A stretch of DNA of 64,000 bases. It comes from Gammaproteobacteria bacterium (GTDB lineage: Bacteria > Pseudomonadota > Gammaproteobacteria > Pseudomonadales > Cellvibrionaceae). The stretch covers positions 1 through 64,000 of the forward strand of contig JAGKWO010000016.1 in assembly GCA_021151835.1 (NCBI GenBank), in the 5' to 3' direction. Under the pieces are notes generated by a model that had not been told where the DNA came from, made no database searches, and saw nothing but the letters and a program-made list of their open reading frames with translations. The position numbers and the translations under genes were made by a program. Below, one piece after another: positions 1 to 9,081 of this stretch. Position 1 is the stretch's first letter; each line of letters begins with the position of its first letter.

Positions 1-1
1 A

Positions 2-283
2 GACTTGGCCGAGAAACTTTATGAGGATCTTGGCCTCAATAAACGTGAAGCGAAAGAGCTGGTGGAACTCTTCTTTGAAGAGATCCGCCATGCTTTGGAA
101 AATAACGAACAAGTGAAATTGTCTGGTTTTGGTAACTTTGAGTTGCGGGACAAAAGCCAGCGGCCGGGCCGGAACCCTAAAACGGGGGAAGAAATTCCGA
201 TCAGTGCCCGTCGCGTGGTTACCTTCCGTCCAGGACAAAAACTTAAGGCACGAGTAGAAGCGTATGTTGGAACCGAGTCATAA
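2..283 (+). CDS. ihfA: Integration host factor alpha subunit, 5' end cut by window
   Basis: DNA-bending nucleoid protein; with IHF-beta it forms the heterodimer that bends DNA in site-specific recombination, replication and transcription. The reading frame is open from base 2, and the visible 93 codons cover nearly all of a normal ~100-residue protein. The first few residues of the family (MALTKA) lie outside the window, so the TTG at 5 is an internal Leu codon, not the start. The HU/IHF signature appears as GFGNFELR, then the beta-arm RPGRNPKTGE and the C-terminal VTFRPGQKLK. The 3' end overlaps the MerR-type gene by 20 nt, the usual ihfA-merR arrangement in pseudomonads and relatives. It belongs to the chromosome, outside the mobile element. 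Confidence 0.95.
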   Translation, partial: DLAEKLYEDLGLNKREAKELVELFFEEIRHALENNEQVKLSGFGNFELRDKSQRPGRNPKTGEEIPISARRVVTFRPGQKLKARVEAYVGTES

Positions 284-623
284 CGACGAACTTCCCGTAA
301 TTCCCGGAAAACGTTATTTCACCATCGGTGAAGTTAGCGAGCTATGCGCAGTTAAGCCGCACGTCTTACGCTATTGGGAGCAAGAATTCCCTCAGTTAAA
401 GCCGGTAAAGCGTCGAGGAAATCGCCGCTACTACCAGCGCCAGGATGTGTTAACCATTCGCCAAATCCGCAGTCTGCTGTACGATCAAGGCTTTACCATC
501 GGCGGCGCCCGCTTGCAAATGGCCAACGAGGCTAACCCGGCAGATTCCGGCCAATTGAACCAATTGGTGGTGCGCATGATTGACGACCTTGAGGATTTGC
601 TGGACCTGCTCAAAATTAAATAA
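264..623 (+). CDS. MerR-family transcriptional regulator downstream of ihfA
   Basis: Small MerR-type regulator of 119 residues. The N-terminal winged helix-turn-helix is clear: YFTIGEVSELCAVKPHVLRYWE at about residues 17-38, then the wing motif RGNRRYYQ. The C-terminal half is a helical dimerisation segment rich in Leu and Asp, without the metal-binding cysteines of MerR or CueR, so no inducer can be named. The ATG at 264 lies inside ihfA, which suggests translational coupling. This gene conventionally sits between ihfA and a tRNA-Pro in pseudomonads. Function beyond DNA binding is not known from the sequence. Confidence 0.9.
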   Translation: MLEPSHNDELPVIPGKRYFTIGEVSELCAVKPHVLRYWEQEFPQLKPVKRRGNRRYYQRQDVLTIRQIRSLLYDQGFTIGGARLQMANEANPADSGQLNQLVVRMIDDLEDLLDLLKIK

Positions 624-695
624 CCCTTGGTTTGTTGTCTGTTTGTTCAGATTGGCCTCAGGTTGACCTGGGCCGGTTAAATGTTAATTCTTTGA

Positions 696-723
696 TTGCA
701 ATGAAAAAAAAATCGGGTATCAT
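696..723 (+). promoter_or_regulatory. Probable promoter of tRNA-Pro
   Basis: A -35-like TTGCAA (696-701) and a -10-like TATCAT (718-723) are separated by 16 bp. A GC-rich discriminator (GCCGGCC) follows, as is typical of stable-RNA promoters. The tRNA begins about 50 bases further on. Position and composition fit, but no transcript start is known. Confidence 0.5.
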
Positions 724-778
724 GCCGGCCTCCACAAGGTCTGCAGTCCGAAATAGCAGTCTTGTAGATGTCAAATAT

Positions 779-855
779 CGGAGCGTAGCGCAGCCAGGTA
801 GCGCACCATACTGGGGGTGTGGGGGTCGTGGGTTCAAATCCCGCCGTTCCGACCA
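779..855 (+). tRNA. tRNA-Pro (anticodon GGG)
   Basis: A 77-nt cloverleaf with encoded CCA end. The acceptor stem pairs CGGAGCG (779-785) with CGTTCCG (845-851) with one G-U wobble. The D-arm GCGCAGCCAGGTAGCGC is present. The anticodon arm is CCATA-CTGGGGG-TGTGG, whose 7-base loop places GGG at positions 34-36. The T-arm contains GGGTTCAAATCCC, and ACCA closes the molecule. GGG reads CCC/CCU proline codons. An integrase gene lies 240 nt away, and tRNA 3' ends are frequent ICE integration sites, so this gene is the likely attachment locus of the conjugative element. Confidence 0.97.
829..855 (+). other. Putative attL: 3' end of tRNA-Pro
   Basis: The T-arm and acceptor 3' half of the tRNA are the standard crossover region for tyrosine-integrase ICEs of this family. 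The integrase gene lies immediately to the right and the ICE genes continue from there. This is inferred from context: I could not find a second copy of this segment inside the window that would prove the boundary. Confidence 0.4.
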
Positions 856-1094
856 AATTAACCGGTACGATTGGGTTGAGTGAGTTCATCAACACAGTCG
901 TACCGGATTCTTTCAGCACTGTTGACTAAAAGTGCTGCACAATGAAAGTGATTTTAAATCGAAGAAACCCGAGGCCTCTAGCCTCCAGTTTGCCACAAAA
1001 AACAGAGTTATCTGCTGCTCTACAGGGATAACCCGTAAACAGTCTCCTTCATTCCCTTTTAAATTGTCAAGCGCTGTGCAATTTGTATCTCTCC

Positions 1095-2060
1095 CTACGA
1101 CTGACGTCGCTGATCGAGCGGTGCGATGCGCGATACCACATGGTGGAGCCGCGACAGCTTCGTTCGCGCGTACAGTCGAGTCGTTTTTAAATCGCTATGC
1201 CCCAACAGTTGCTGCACCGCGAACAGGTCTGGTTCCGAGTCGCCCTCCGGGTTGCATAGCTCGGTCGCGAGCGTATGCCGGAACCGATGTGCACCTACAA
1301 CAATATCTGTCTTAGCACGTAAGCGCTTGAAATACCCCGTGATTGTCTCCGGTTTCATCCGTCCCTGTTTGTCTGCTGTATAGCGTGGAAACAGATCGAA
1401 CGGTCGAAACACATAATCGTGCCGTTGCAGTCGGCGACCACGTCCGTCTTCCGTGCGTTTAATTAATTCCTGCAGTGTGGTTCGAAGCTCGGGATGCATG
1501 GGTATAAACCACTCCCGCTTGGTCTTGGATCCCTGGTAACTCAACCGAATAATACTGGATTCAAAATCTAGGTCGCCCAGAGTCAGGTTGATCAATTGTC
1601 GCCTCCTCATGCCAGTGTAGTAGAAGGTTCGTATCACCGACGTCCAAAACCACCCCGTCTGCTCGGGACTATCCTGCCGGGAGAGATGCGAGTCCAGACG
1701 GGCAATTTCCTCCAGGTCGAGGGTTTTATGAGGGATTTCACCAACCGGTACCCGTTTCAACTCATTGAAGGGGTTTTCCGATAGGTAGCCTACCTCAACA
1801 CCGTAACGAGCGATCATACGCAAGTATTTAACATTGGCATTGAAGGTTGCTGGTCGATTGACGTTCAGGCACTCCGCTTTGTAGCGCATTAACGCCAGGC
1901 GGTTAATGTCCTGGATGTTGCTAACCGCAGACCGCTCAACGAACGTACGAGCAACCTGCATGACGTGTTTTTGGGTTCGGGGATTCGATAACCGCATCCC
2001 GACAAACTCAGTAGCTAAATCTAAAAACATCATTGGATTTTCACTCCGTGAGTAACGCAC
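1095..2060 (-). CDS. Tyrosine recombinase (ICE integrase)
   Basis: Site-specific recombinase of 321 residues predicted to integrate and excise the element at the adjacent tRNA-Pro. The catalytic set of phage-type integrases is visible: Arg152 in TGMRRRQL, His258 and Arg261 in GAHRFRHTLA, His288 in LLGHSDLKTT and the nucleophile Tyr297 in TRLYART. The N-terminal ~110 residues form the SAM-like core-binding domain. The start at 2060 is GTG; an ATG eight codons in (2036) is an alternative. The gene reads toward the tRNA. It is shorter than the ~400-residue P4-type integrases common in such ICEs and looks more like the XerC-size class, which may mean a different attachment core. Confidence 0.9.
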   Translation of the reverse strand: MRYSRSENPMMFLDLATEFVGMRLSNPRTQKHVMQVARTFVERSAVSNIQDINRLALMRYKAECLNVNRPATFNANVKYLRMIARYGVEVGYLSENPFNELKRVPVGEIPHKTLDLEEIARLDSHLSRQDSPEQTGWFWTSVIRTFYYTGMRRRQLINLTLGDLDFESSIIRLSYQGSKTKREWFIPMHPELRTTLQELIKRTEDGRGRRLQRHDYVFRPFDLFPRYTADKQGRMKPETITGYFKRLRAKTDIVVGAHRFRHTLATELCNPEGDSEPDLFAVQQLLGHSDLKTTRLYARTKLSRLHHVVSRIAPLDQRRQS

Positions 2061-2198
2061 ATCCGTACACGCAAACCGTATACCTCTGGTTTTGGTCAGT
2101 TATTGACCGGCGCGAATAATACGTTTTTGTAATTTAAGTGCAACTTTTGATGCCAAAAAAATGTGATAGCGTTAACATAACGTTTGGTAATAAGTCTT

Positions 2199-4091
2199 TC
2201 AGTGATTGTGACTTGTGCCTCCTTTCTCGCTTTGGGGGGAATGGCCTGAGTCTTGGCCAAGGTGCTTTTTAATAAATTTGTTCGGCTTTGGAATGGGGTA
2301 GTCGGCCTCGTAGATCACGTTGAAAGGCAGGAGCCATCCATTGATCTTTGTGGCTCGATTGGTCGAGCTAACCCAGTAGCTGTGGATATTCAGGTCGCCC
2401 TCACGGATGTTCTTCCTAAGGTTGGCGAAACGGCGACTCAGGTTTTTATGTTTGTCTTCCGCTATTCCATGCAGGCGCAAAAATGTCTTGAAAATCGCGG
2501 GTGCCAGCAAAAACACGCCTTCTTCAACGATATGCACTTCGGCAGCGGGGTTATTAATCACAATGGTCTTTTCCAACAAACCTCGCTGCAACCATGCCAA
2601 AAATTTTTGGGCAGTATCCTGTGCTTCAAAATCGAGGTTGGAATACACCTGCACATTGCCTGAAGTGGGCGCTGCAGCTTCCTGTGTGATGGGTTCGGTA
2701 GTGGGTTGTTGCTCAGTTTCCGGGGTTGGCCCAGCATCCTGAATGTTCACTTCAGGAACCTGCGCAGCGTCCTGGTCGTTAACAAATGCATCCTCCTGGA
2801 TTTCCGTACTGATAACAGTGTCCTGTGTTACGGCGTTAGCGAAGCCAGTATTCGGGGTCTGTTCAATAGACTCATTCGGGGGGGAGGGGGTCTTATCTGG
2901 AAGTTCTGCTTCAGTGTCTGGACTAGTGACTTTTTGCGCTGTCTCAGGATTCTGGAAATCATCGCCAGCATCCAGAATCACTATCTCGCCATCGAGCGGC
3001 GCAATACTCCGCGAGGGCGGGATTAGCCGGTGCAAATCAAATTTCAGACAGGTGAATTTATGGGCGTAGGCCTGCGTCCGAATGCCAATGGTCCAAACAG
3101 CTTTGCCGTCTTGGGTCGGTAGCGCATACCCATGTTCCTGCAAAATGTCGTACACGCGAACAGGATCCTGGGGCAAGTTTTTCAAGCCGAGGGAATCGGT
3201 TTCCTGGATGATTTTTTCTGCGAGAGAGCGACACACTAAATACACATGGCCGTGAGTATCCACCCAGCCCATACCGCCGTTGGCGTTGATGCGTATGGAT
3301 CCATCCCGTATCCAATCGCGAATGAATTTGAGATAGCGATCTATGGCAGGAATGACATTACTAAACCGGTGATCGGCAGGAATTTGTAAGTTTCTTGCCG
3401 TGGACTCGCGGTCGGCATACTCAATGATTTGGCCAATTGATCCGCATTCGTATTTGTCGCCCCAGAGCCATGCCGTCAGCTCGGCCATAATGTGGGATGC
3501 CTCGATCAGCCACGCACGACCTTTTTGCGGAATCATCTCCCAATGCATTAGGGCAAAATGCTCGTGCAGGCGGTAAGGCGTCTTACGAAACTCGATGCGA
3601 TAACCTATGAGTTTACGCGGTTTCCCGGACGCATCCGGAAGCTGCGTCAAGGGTCCACTCTGGGGTGTCCAGGACAGTGCCTCATCCTCCGGCGTGATTG
3701 GGACCAACCGGGTGTTGGCGGACAGTTTTCCGATATCGTGGAGTAGACAACCGACGAAGACCGCGTAGGTCCATAGGTGCCGTTGTTGATTGATCTCACC
3801 AATAGAGCCGCCCAAAGGCAGGGTGTGACCCTTTCGCTTTTTCAATGCTAGCGCTATCACGTCCAGCGTATGTTTTAGCAGTCCGCCAGGACCGGCGTGG
3901 TGATGTGCCTCACTCGCCGGGGCCAGCTGCACAAGTTCGGCAAATCGGAAAATGGGGTCGCGGATCAGGACATCAAAGATGGGGGCATCGAACCCGGCCG
4001 TTACCCGCAGTTCGAGCAACTGGCTATCGAGTTTGCAATGGTCGAAAAGCGCTTTTGCGCTCAGGATGGGCAGCAGTGGTCCTCGGCTCAT
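2199..4091 (-). CDS. traI: MobH-family relaxase (TraI_2 domain)
   Basis: Relaxase expected to nick oriT and lead the transferred strand. The N-terminal TraI_2 domain carries the MobH signature: three histidines at 63-65 in HHHAGPGGLLKHTL and an HD-type metal motif LLHDIGK at 116-122. A low-complexity linker rich in Pro, Glu and Thr (about 390-490) separates it from a C-terminal winged-helix-like region that begins around VYSNLDFEAQDTAQ. The frame opens further upstream, but the ATG at 4091 is chosen because it overlaps the stop of the preceding gene as ATGA and leads directly into the conserved domain. That gives 630 residues, normal for this family. It is transcribed away from the mating-pore genes, as in PFGI-1-like ICEs. 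Confidence 0.88.
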   Translation of the reverse strand: MSRGPLLPILSAKALFDHCKLDSQLLELRVTAGFDAPIFDVLIRDPIFRFAELVQLAPASEAHHHAGPGGLLKHTLDVIALALKKRKGHTLPLGGSIGEINQQRHLWTYAVFVGCLLHDIGKLSANTRLVPITPEDEALSWTPQSGPLTQLPDASGKPRKLIGYRIEFRKTPYRLHEHFALMHWEMIPQKGRAWLIEASHIMAELTAWLWGDKYECGSIGQIIEYADRESTARNLQIPADHRFSNVIPAIDRYLKFIRDWIRDGSIRINANGGMGWVDTHGHVYLVCRSLAEKIIQETDSLGLKNLPQDPVRVYDILQEHGYALPTQDGKAVWTIGIRTQAYAHKFTCLKFDLHRLIPPSRSIAPLDGEIVILDAGDDFQNPETAQKVTSPDTEAELPDKTPSPPNESIEQTPNTGFANAVTQDTVISTEIQEDAFVNDQDAAQVPEVNIQDAGPTPETEQQPTTEPITQEAAAPTSGNVQVYSNLDFEAQDTAQKFLAWLQRGLLEKTIVINNPAAEVHIVEEGVFLLAPAIFKTFLRLHGIAEDKHKNLSRRFANLRKNIREGDLNIHSYWVSSTNRATKINGWLLPFNVIYEADYPIPKPNKFIKKHLGQDSGHSPQSEKGGTSHNH

Positions 4092-4492
4092 CGTAAATGC
4101 TCTCTCGCCCACCGTTTGACAACATCCGGCGCAGGAAAGGCGCTCGCTGCCTGGTGTACGTCCAGCGGGAGAGAAAATTCGGCTTCCGGTGTTGTCAGCG
4201 GATCCAGGTATTTGTGGTGGCCGTCGGTCACGCGTACCAATCGCCAGCACCAGATATCCAGGGCCGAGAGTTTGATGGCGACGAGGTAACTGACGGGGAG
4301 GCTAGAATCCTGTGCGGAAACTTCGCGCACCGAGTACAGCATATTCAGCAATTCCGCGTGAATATTGATCTCGGTTTCTGGAAGCTGGCGAAAACGGTCT
4401 GCCAATGTTGCGAGGGGTTCCATCCAATCTTGTTTGCCAAGCAGTCCGAGGATGTGAAGCAGGGAGGCTTCGAATGTTGGGGAATCTGTCAT
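4088..4492 (-). CDS. Small unknown protein upstream of relaxase
   Basis: A 134-residue protein of no family I recognise. The frame is open for 98 further codons upstream, but that extension is Lys/Arg-rich and runs across the intergenic hairpin. The ATG at 4492 (MTDSPTFEASLLHIL) is the first credible start. The protein is mildly acidic with helical Leu-rich segments and no membrane span. It ends in an ATGA overlap with the relaxase, so the two are probably co-translated. A relaxase accessory role is only inferred from position. Confidence 0.6.
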   Translation of the reverse strand: MTDSPTFEASLLHILGLLGKQDWMEPLATLADRFRQLPETEINIHAELLNMLYSVREVSAQDSSLPVSYLVAIKLSALDIWCWRLVRVTDGHHKYLDPLTTPEAEFSLPLDVHQAASAFPAPDVVKRWAREHLR

Positions 4493-4593
4493 CACTTTTT
4501 TGGCCTTTTGTGGTTTGCGTTTTTTAACCCTTGGGGCCTTTTTCCGTTTTATGCAATTAACCCTTGCATGTCCTTTGGCCCTAGCCGTTTCCC

Positions 4594-4640
4594 GCCCGCA
4601 CCTCCGGACGATCTGAACGAGGAGGAGGTGCGGGCTTTTT
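4594..4640 (+). terminator. Perfect 12-bp hairpin followed by T5, between divergent relaxase and traD operons
   Basis: Arms GCCCGCACCTCC (4594-4605) and GGAGGTGCGGGC (4624-4635) pair perfectly around an 18-nt loop and are followed by TTTTT. This has the form of an intrinsic terminator on the + strand. No + strand gene lies just upstream, so it may attenuate the traD operon leader or protect the operon from read-through. Confidence 0.65.
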
Positions 4641-4771
4641 CCATGGATAAGCCCATTAACCGGCTGTTGCGCTTTGTAATGTTTTTGCCTTTTACGTGCA
4701 GCAATCAAATTGCACAGACCGAGTTCGATTTGCGGCATGACGAATGCGAAGGTATCGCTATCATTCGCCGC

Positions 4772-6895
4772 ATGAGCAGAAATCATCCCGTTGAAAATTT
4801 ATTGCGCCCCGCCTACGAAACCATGTCGGCCATAGCATACGGTCTGGCGGGTACGCTGACGCTGCTGTCACCGTCAGTTTTGATGGGCGCGCTAAGCACC
4901 CCGTCACTAACGTACGGCATTGCGGCCGGATTATTCGCGCGCTGTGGCCAGCGTTTCCTGCAAGCGCGAAAGTTGTTGAAGTACCAATATGAAATGCACG
5001 TGCTGCCCGGTTTCACGATAGACAGCAATGACATTCCTGTATCGAAAGAAAATTTATATTTAGGCTTGGGATTCGAATGGACCGCGCGGCATACGCAGCG
5101 GCGCGTGGATTTTGATCGTCAGGAATTCGACTGGCACAGATACAGACATCAACGGTGGCAATACAAAGCCGCACGTACACTGGAAAAAATGGTGCGTCGG
5201 TCTGCATTGACTGCGTGGATGGCATGGGCCAGTTCCGCACAGGCGTGGTATAACCCTGTTGCGCCAATCCCATACGTGGAAGGCATTCCGGCTGTTCATG
5301 CGGTGGGATTGTGGGAAGGTGAGGTCCCCGTGTATGAGAGCCAGGCTGAACGCGTCGCACACACATTGGTCGTAGGTACTACTCGCGTGGGCAAAACACG
5401 GCTCGCGGAAGTCCTCATTACGCAAGATATTCACAACAACGAAATTGTTATCATTTTTGATCCGAAAGGCGATCCGGATTTATTGAAGCGTGCGTACATC
5501 GAAGCTGTCAAAGCCGGACGCGCTCACCAATTCTATTGTTTTCACTTGGGATATCCGGAAATTTCGGCGCGTTATAACCCAGTCGGGTCATTCAGTCGAA
5601 TTACTGAGCCTGCATCGCGCATTGCAGGTCAGTTGCCCGGTGAAGGGAATAGTGCTGCATTTCGCGAATTCGCGTGGCGGTATGTCAACGTCATTTCAAA
5701 AGCCATCACCGCCCTGGGCAAACCGATCTCCTACGAGAGCTTGTTGACCTATGGTTCGGACATTGATCCGCTGCTGTTCGAATACCTGTCATTTGTTTTC
5801 AACGATTCACGTTACGAGAGTGCATTAAGTCGGGCCGGATTCCACAATTGGAAATCGGACCTGATGCGAATTGTGGATTCTGATCGTAAGCCGAGCGATA
5901 AGGCACAGGCATCGCGTGATCGCAAAACCTGGGCTGCCGTAGAGATTTATAAAGAAGCCAAAATCGTTGACCCCGTAGCGCATGCGCTAATCAAAACATT
6001 TGAGTACGAAAAGACGTTTTACGACAAGTTGGTCGCGTCGCTTTTCCCGCTCCTTGAAAAATTAACCTCGGGGCCGACGGCCGAGTTGCTCTCGCCGAAT
6101 TACGACGACCTGGACGATCCGCGTCCCATATTTTCGTGGGACGAAATTATTCGGACAGGCGGAATTGTGTACTGCGGATTCGACGCGCTTACCGACGCCG
6201 AAGTGGCTCAAGCCGTGAGCAGCTCTATGTTCGCCGATCTCACCTCAACAGCGGGCGGCATTTACAAATTTGGACAGAACCAGGGGCTATCCGAGGAATT
6301 GGCCGGTCTCGCCACCAAACGCAAAATCTGTATTCACGCGGATGAATTCAATGAGTTGGTAGGAAAAGAATTCATTCCCATGGCCAACAAAGCGGGCGGT
6401 GCGGGATACCAGTTAACAGTCTACACGCAAACGCTTTCCGATATCAAAGCACGATTTGGTGACGATGCGAAAGCGGGACAAGTGATCGGCAACCTGGGGA
6501 ATCTGATAATGTTGCGGGTCAAAGAGCCTGCCACGGCCGAACTACTGACAGACTTGTTGCCGCAGGTTGAGGTGAATCAACTCACGCTAGTCTCCGGTAC
6601 TTCGGACGACACCAATCCCGACAGCCCGAATGATTTTAATTCCAATACGCAACAGCGTATTACCTCGCAAAAAGTGCCGATGGTACCGCCAGGCGATTTG
6701 ACGCGGATGCCGAAGGGCCATGCCTACGCAATGCTGGGTGGAAAGCTGTATAAATTGCGTATCCCGCAATTCAAACAAACTGGTGAACTGCCAAAAAATC
6801 TGCAATTCCTGTACACGAAGATGTATGACACCTACACCAGCAATGCTGCAAATGATGACTGGTTTAAATTAGCGGATATCAAGGTGGTGGCATGA
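4772..6895 (+). CDS. traD: Conjugative coupling protein TraD (T4CP)
   Basis: Inner-membrane ATPase that hands the relaxase-DNA complex to the secretion channel. Two hydrophobic N-terminal stretches (about 20-58) anchor it. Walker A GTTRVGKTR is at 203-211 and Walker B IIFDPKGDPD follows at about 226-235; a later CIHADEFNELV belongs to the ATPase core. The open frame extends 225 codons upstream, but that part reads antisense to the relaxase leader. The ATG at 4772 (MSRNHPVENLLRP) matches how this family begins and gives 707 residues, the usual size. An ATG at 4643 behind GAGGAGGAG is a weaker alternative. It overlaps the next gene by 4 nt (ATGA). Confidence 0.9.
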   Translation: MSRNHPVENLLRPAYETMSAIAYGLAGTLTLLSPSVLMGALSTPSLTYGIAAGLFARCGQRFLQARKLLKYQYEMHVLPGFTIDSNDIPVSKENLYLGLGFEWTARHTQRRVDFDRQEFDWHRYRHQRWQYKAARTLEKMVRRSALTAWMAWASSAQAWYNPVAPIPYVEGIPAVHAVGLWEGEVPVYESQAERVAHTLVVGTTRVGKTRLAEVLITQDIHNNEIVIIFDPKGDPDLLKRAYIEAVKAGRAHQFYCFHLGYPEISARYNPVGSFSRITEPASRIAGQLPGEGNSAAFREFAWRYVNVISKAITALGKPISYESLLTYGSDIDPLLFEYLSFVFNDSRYESALSRAGFHNWKSDLMRIVDSDRKPSDKAQASRDRKTWAAVEIYKEAKIVDPVAHALIKTFEYEKTFYDKLVASLFPLLEKLTSGPTAELLSPNYDDLDDPRPIFSWDEIIRTGGIVYCGFDALTDAEVAQAVSSSMFADLTSTAGGIYKFGQNQGLSEELAGLATKRKICIHADEFNELVGKEFIPMANKAGGAGYQLTVYTQTLSDIKARFGDDAKAGQVIGNLGNLIMLRVKEPATAELLTDLLPQVEVNQLTLVSGTSDDTNPDSPNDFNSNTQQRITSQKVPMVPPGDLTRMPKGHAYAMLGGKLYKLRIPQFKQTGELPKNLQFLYTKMYDTYTSNAANDDWFKLADIKVVA

Positions 6896-7599
6896 CGACC
6901 AGCACTCGACAAGAGCGTCCGCAGCCACGTCACCAGGTCGGCGTTTGGGGCTGGCTTTTCGGTCTTACAATCGGTAATGCCTTCCGATTCGTTGGTTGGT
7001 CGTGTGTCGCTATCGGTGTGTCGATCCTTATCGAGTGGATCGGCATGGTGAAGTATTGGGGACCAGAGCACTCACGTGAAATGCTCGAATTGGAAATGAG
7101 CTATCTGAGTGCGTTCAATCGCAATTTAATTACCGGTATTTACCCCACCGATCTTGCCGTCATGTTTGTCGGTGGAGCGGATAAGATTGTTGCCTTTTTG
7201 CATCTGCGTGAAATCAACGCGTGGTTGGCTAATGGTGTCATCTCGTGGACCAATCAAGTAGCCATCTACGGTATTGAGTCGGCCATTAACATCATTTTTA
7301 TATTCGCCGTGCGCCTGGCAATTTGCGTGAGCGCAGTGAGTGGATTCGTGCTGGTGGGACTGGTCGCATTTGTTGACGGGCTGGTTGAGCGCGACATACG
7401 CAAGGCCTGCGGTGGAATCGAGTCGGCGATGTTGTATCACCGCGCAAAACGCATGATAAAACCAACATTAATTCTAGGGTTTGGTTTTTATCTCACCTCG
7501 CCATTCACCATACATCCTACCGTGATGTTTTTACCACTCATGGCGTTGCTCGCTATCGTTTTATTTATCACCGCCAAAACATTCAAAAAGTTTTTATAA
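6892..7599 (+). CDS. ICE inner-membrane protein, TIGR03747/DUF4400 family
   Basis: A 235-residue multi-spanning membrane protein that follows traD in ICEs of this class. About four hydrophobic segments are visible (roughly 22-45, 105-135, 140-165 and 195-230). The N-terminal RHQVGVWGWLFGLTIGNAFRFV is typical of the family. Its biochemical role is unknown; it probably belongs to the coupling-protein or mating-pore complex. It starts inside the traD stop codon and is followed by a 22-nt gap. Confidence 0.85.
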   Translation: MTTSTRQERPQPRHQVGVWGWLFGLTIGNAFRFVGWSCVAIGVSILIEWIGMVKYWGPEHSREMLELEMSYLSAFNRNLITGIYPTDLAVMFVGGADKIVAFLHLREINAWLANGVISWTNQVAIYGIESAINIIFIFAVRLAICVSAVSGFVLVGLVAFVDGLVERDIRKACGGIESAMLYHRAKRMIKPTLILGFGFYLTSPFTIHPTVMFLPLMALLAIVLFITAKTFKKFL

Positions 7600-7621
7600 G
7601 TGGAGTTTACAGGGCATCAAT

Positions 7622-8287
7622 ATGCAAGAACTACCTGACATTGTGTTACCCGGCGAACCGGTATCCGATACCGCCCGTGAAAGGACCCGGCATTCCGGTA
7701 GCGTGGCAACGGCCAATTGGGCCTTGGCGTTTGCGACAATACTATTCTCGGCGTTGGTAGCACTGGGAATAACTCTGATTGGGAGAGACGCCATCATGTC
7801 GTTATTTATCCCTGTGGAAGCAAAGCCTCATCCTCACACAGCGCGCATCGATGCACTGCAAAGTAAAATGGATGCATTGAAAAATGATCTGGTTGGTGTG
7901 CAATCGTTGATAAATGCACAACAAACGACAGCGCATGACGAATCGTTTGAGCAGGACAAAATCGCCCAGCGGGTGATGGTGATCGAGCGATTTGCTACGG
8001 ACCTCGAGCAGAAAATTAAAAAGCACCAGGCGACGCAGGCGCAACACGCTATTCGGAAAAAGGAGTCTGTGAAAACCCCGAAGCCTGCTCCGGTTATTCC
8101 GCCGGTTCTGGTGTCGGTGCGCAATGTCGCTGGTGTTCCTTATGTTGCATTGCGCGATGGTCTGGACTCGTCCAACTTGTTAAAGCCCGGCGATACATGG
8201 CGTGGCTGGACATTCATTGATCTCGACCCGTCGCGTAATGCAGCCACGTTTCAGTATCAGGGCGTAGTTAGGGAGTTGTCGCTGTAA
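7622..8287 (+). CDS. Single-span membrane protein with periplasmic coiled coil
   Basis: A 221-residue bitopic protein: a short cytoplasmic N-terminus, one transmembrane helix (about 33-57), a charged coiled-coil stretch (about 70-140), a Lys/Pro linker, then a small C-terminal beta-rich domain ending VVRELSL. I do not recognise a named family. The shape recalls PilP/TraP-type periplasmic adaptors that link the inner-membrane platform to outer parts of a secretion machine. It overlaps the next gene by one base (TAATG). Its conjugation role is inferred from being inside the run. Confidence 0.65.
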   Translation: MQELPDIVLPGEPVSDTARERTRHSGSVATANWALAFATILFSALVALGITLIGRDAIMSLFIPVEAKPHPHTARIDALQSKMDALKNDLVGVQSLINAQQTTAHDESFEQDKIAQRVMVIERFATDLEQKIKKHQATQAQHAIRKKESVKTPKPAPVIPPVLVSVRNVAGVPYVALRDGLDSSNLLKPGDTWRGWTFIDLDPSRNAATFQYQGVVRELSL

Positions 8288-9081
8288 TGGGTTGGGTATT
8301 CGATTGCCTGTTGCGGGTTAGTGGGCCGCTTGTTGTTGCGGTGGTATCCCTTCTGGGATCGCCCATCGTGTCGGCGCAAGTTGTGTCACAACCTGCCAAC
8401 GCGCCGGTCGTGTTCATTCCTTCCACGTCGGTCGAATCACTGCTCGACAAATACTCCCAAGTGCATGCGAAGCCGAATCAGTACTGGCAGTTGGATGATG
8501 CTGAGTGGACTCGCTATGAGCATTTGAAGAAAACGTCGCCCTGGGCGTCCTGGAGACACAATGCGTCGCCTCTGGCTGTTCTGGCTCACTACGCCACGTC
8601 CCTCGAGGAAAAGCGTAAATATGCTCGCATTGAAGCGGAACTTGATACCTGGCGGCAACATTCCGTTGTGGAATTTCAGACCCTTTATGACAAGGAGCGC
8701 TCGATTGTTTATCAGCGCTACGCGGAGTGGATTGCTCAGCGAAAGCCTAGCCTAGCGAATCTGGGACCCCACGATCGATTGCGACTCTTTGTTTCAGCGG
8801 GGGAGTGCGATCAACACTGCAAAACGCTGATCGCCAAATTGCTGGCATCGCAGGCGAAAACTGACATTTTTGTCGTGGGCGCAAAAACCGATGAGGCAAT
8901 CTTCGCGTGGGCCGAAAGTGCCGGGATTCCTGTGGAGCGAGTCAAAACCAAGGAGGTGACGCTCAATCATGATAATGGTCTGTTTAAAACCGCTGTGATT
9001 GACGGTCTTGGATTGCCATTAAAAAAATTGCCGACGCTGCTGCGTCAGTCACCAGCGGGTGACCAGGTGGTGGCTATATGA
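8287..9081 (+). CDS. ICE protein, TIGR03759 family
   Basis: A 264-residue exported protein of the TIGR03759 family (PFL_4693-like). A signal peptide covers about residues 1-30, ending near VSAQVVSQ. The family core includes LDDAEWTRYEHLKK and a long charged helix. The C-terminal half has a thioredoxin-like look (RLRLFVSAGECDQHC, then IFVVGAKTDEAI), comparable to periplasmic disulfide-fold proteins of type IV systems. Function is unknown. It ends in a 4-nt overlap with the transglycosylase gene. Confidence 0.85.
   Translation: MGWVFDCLLRVSGPLVVAVVSLLGSPIVSAQVVSQPANAPVVFIPSTSVESLLDKYSQVHAKPNQYWQLDDAEWTRYEHLKKTSPWASWRHNASPLAVLAHYATSLEEKRKYARIEAELDTWRQHSVVEFQTLYDKERSIVYQRYAEWIAQRKPSLANLGPHDRLRLFVSAGECDQHCKTLIAKLLASQAKTDIFVVGAKTDEAIFAWAESAGIPVERVKTKEVTLNHDNGLFKTAVIDGLGLPLKKLPTLLRQSPAGDQVVAI

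Noticed and set aside
632..919. Open frames on both strands across the tRNA-Pro gene
   Set aside because: They are created by the tRNA and its flanks and have no ribosome-binding site or protein-like composition.
4097..4771. N-terminal extension of the traD frame
   Set aside because: It runs antisense to the small gene upstream of the relaxase and across the hairpin; the known family start is at 4772.
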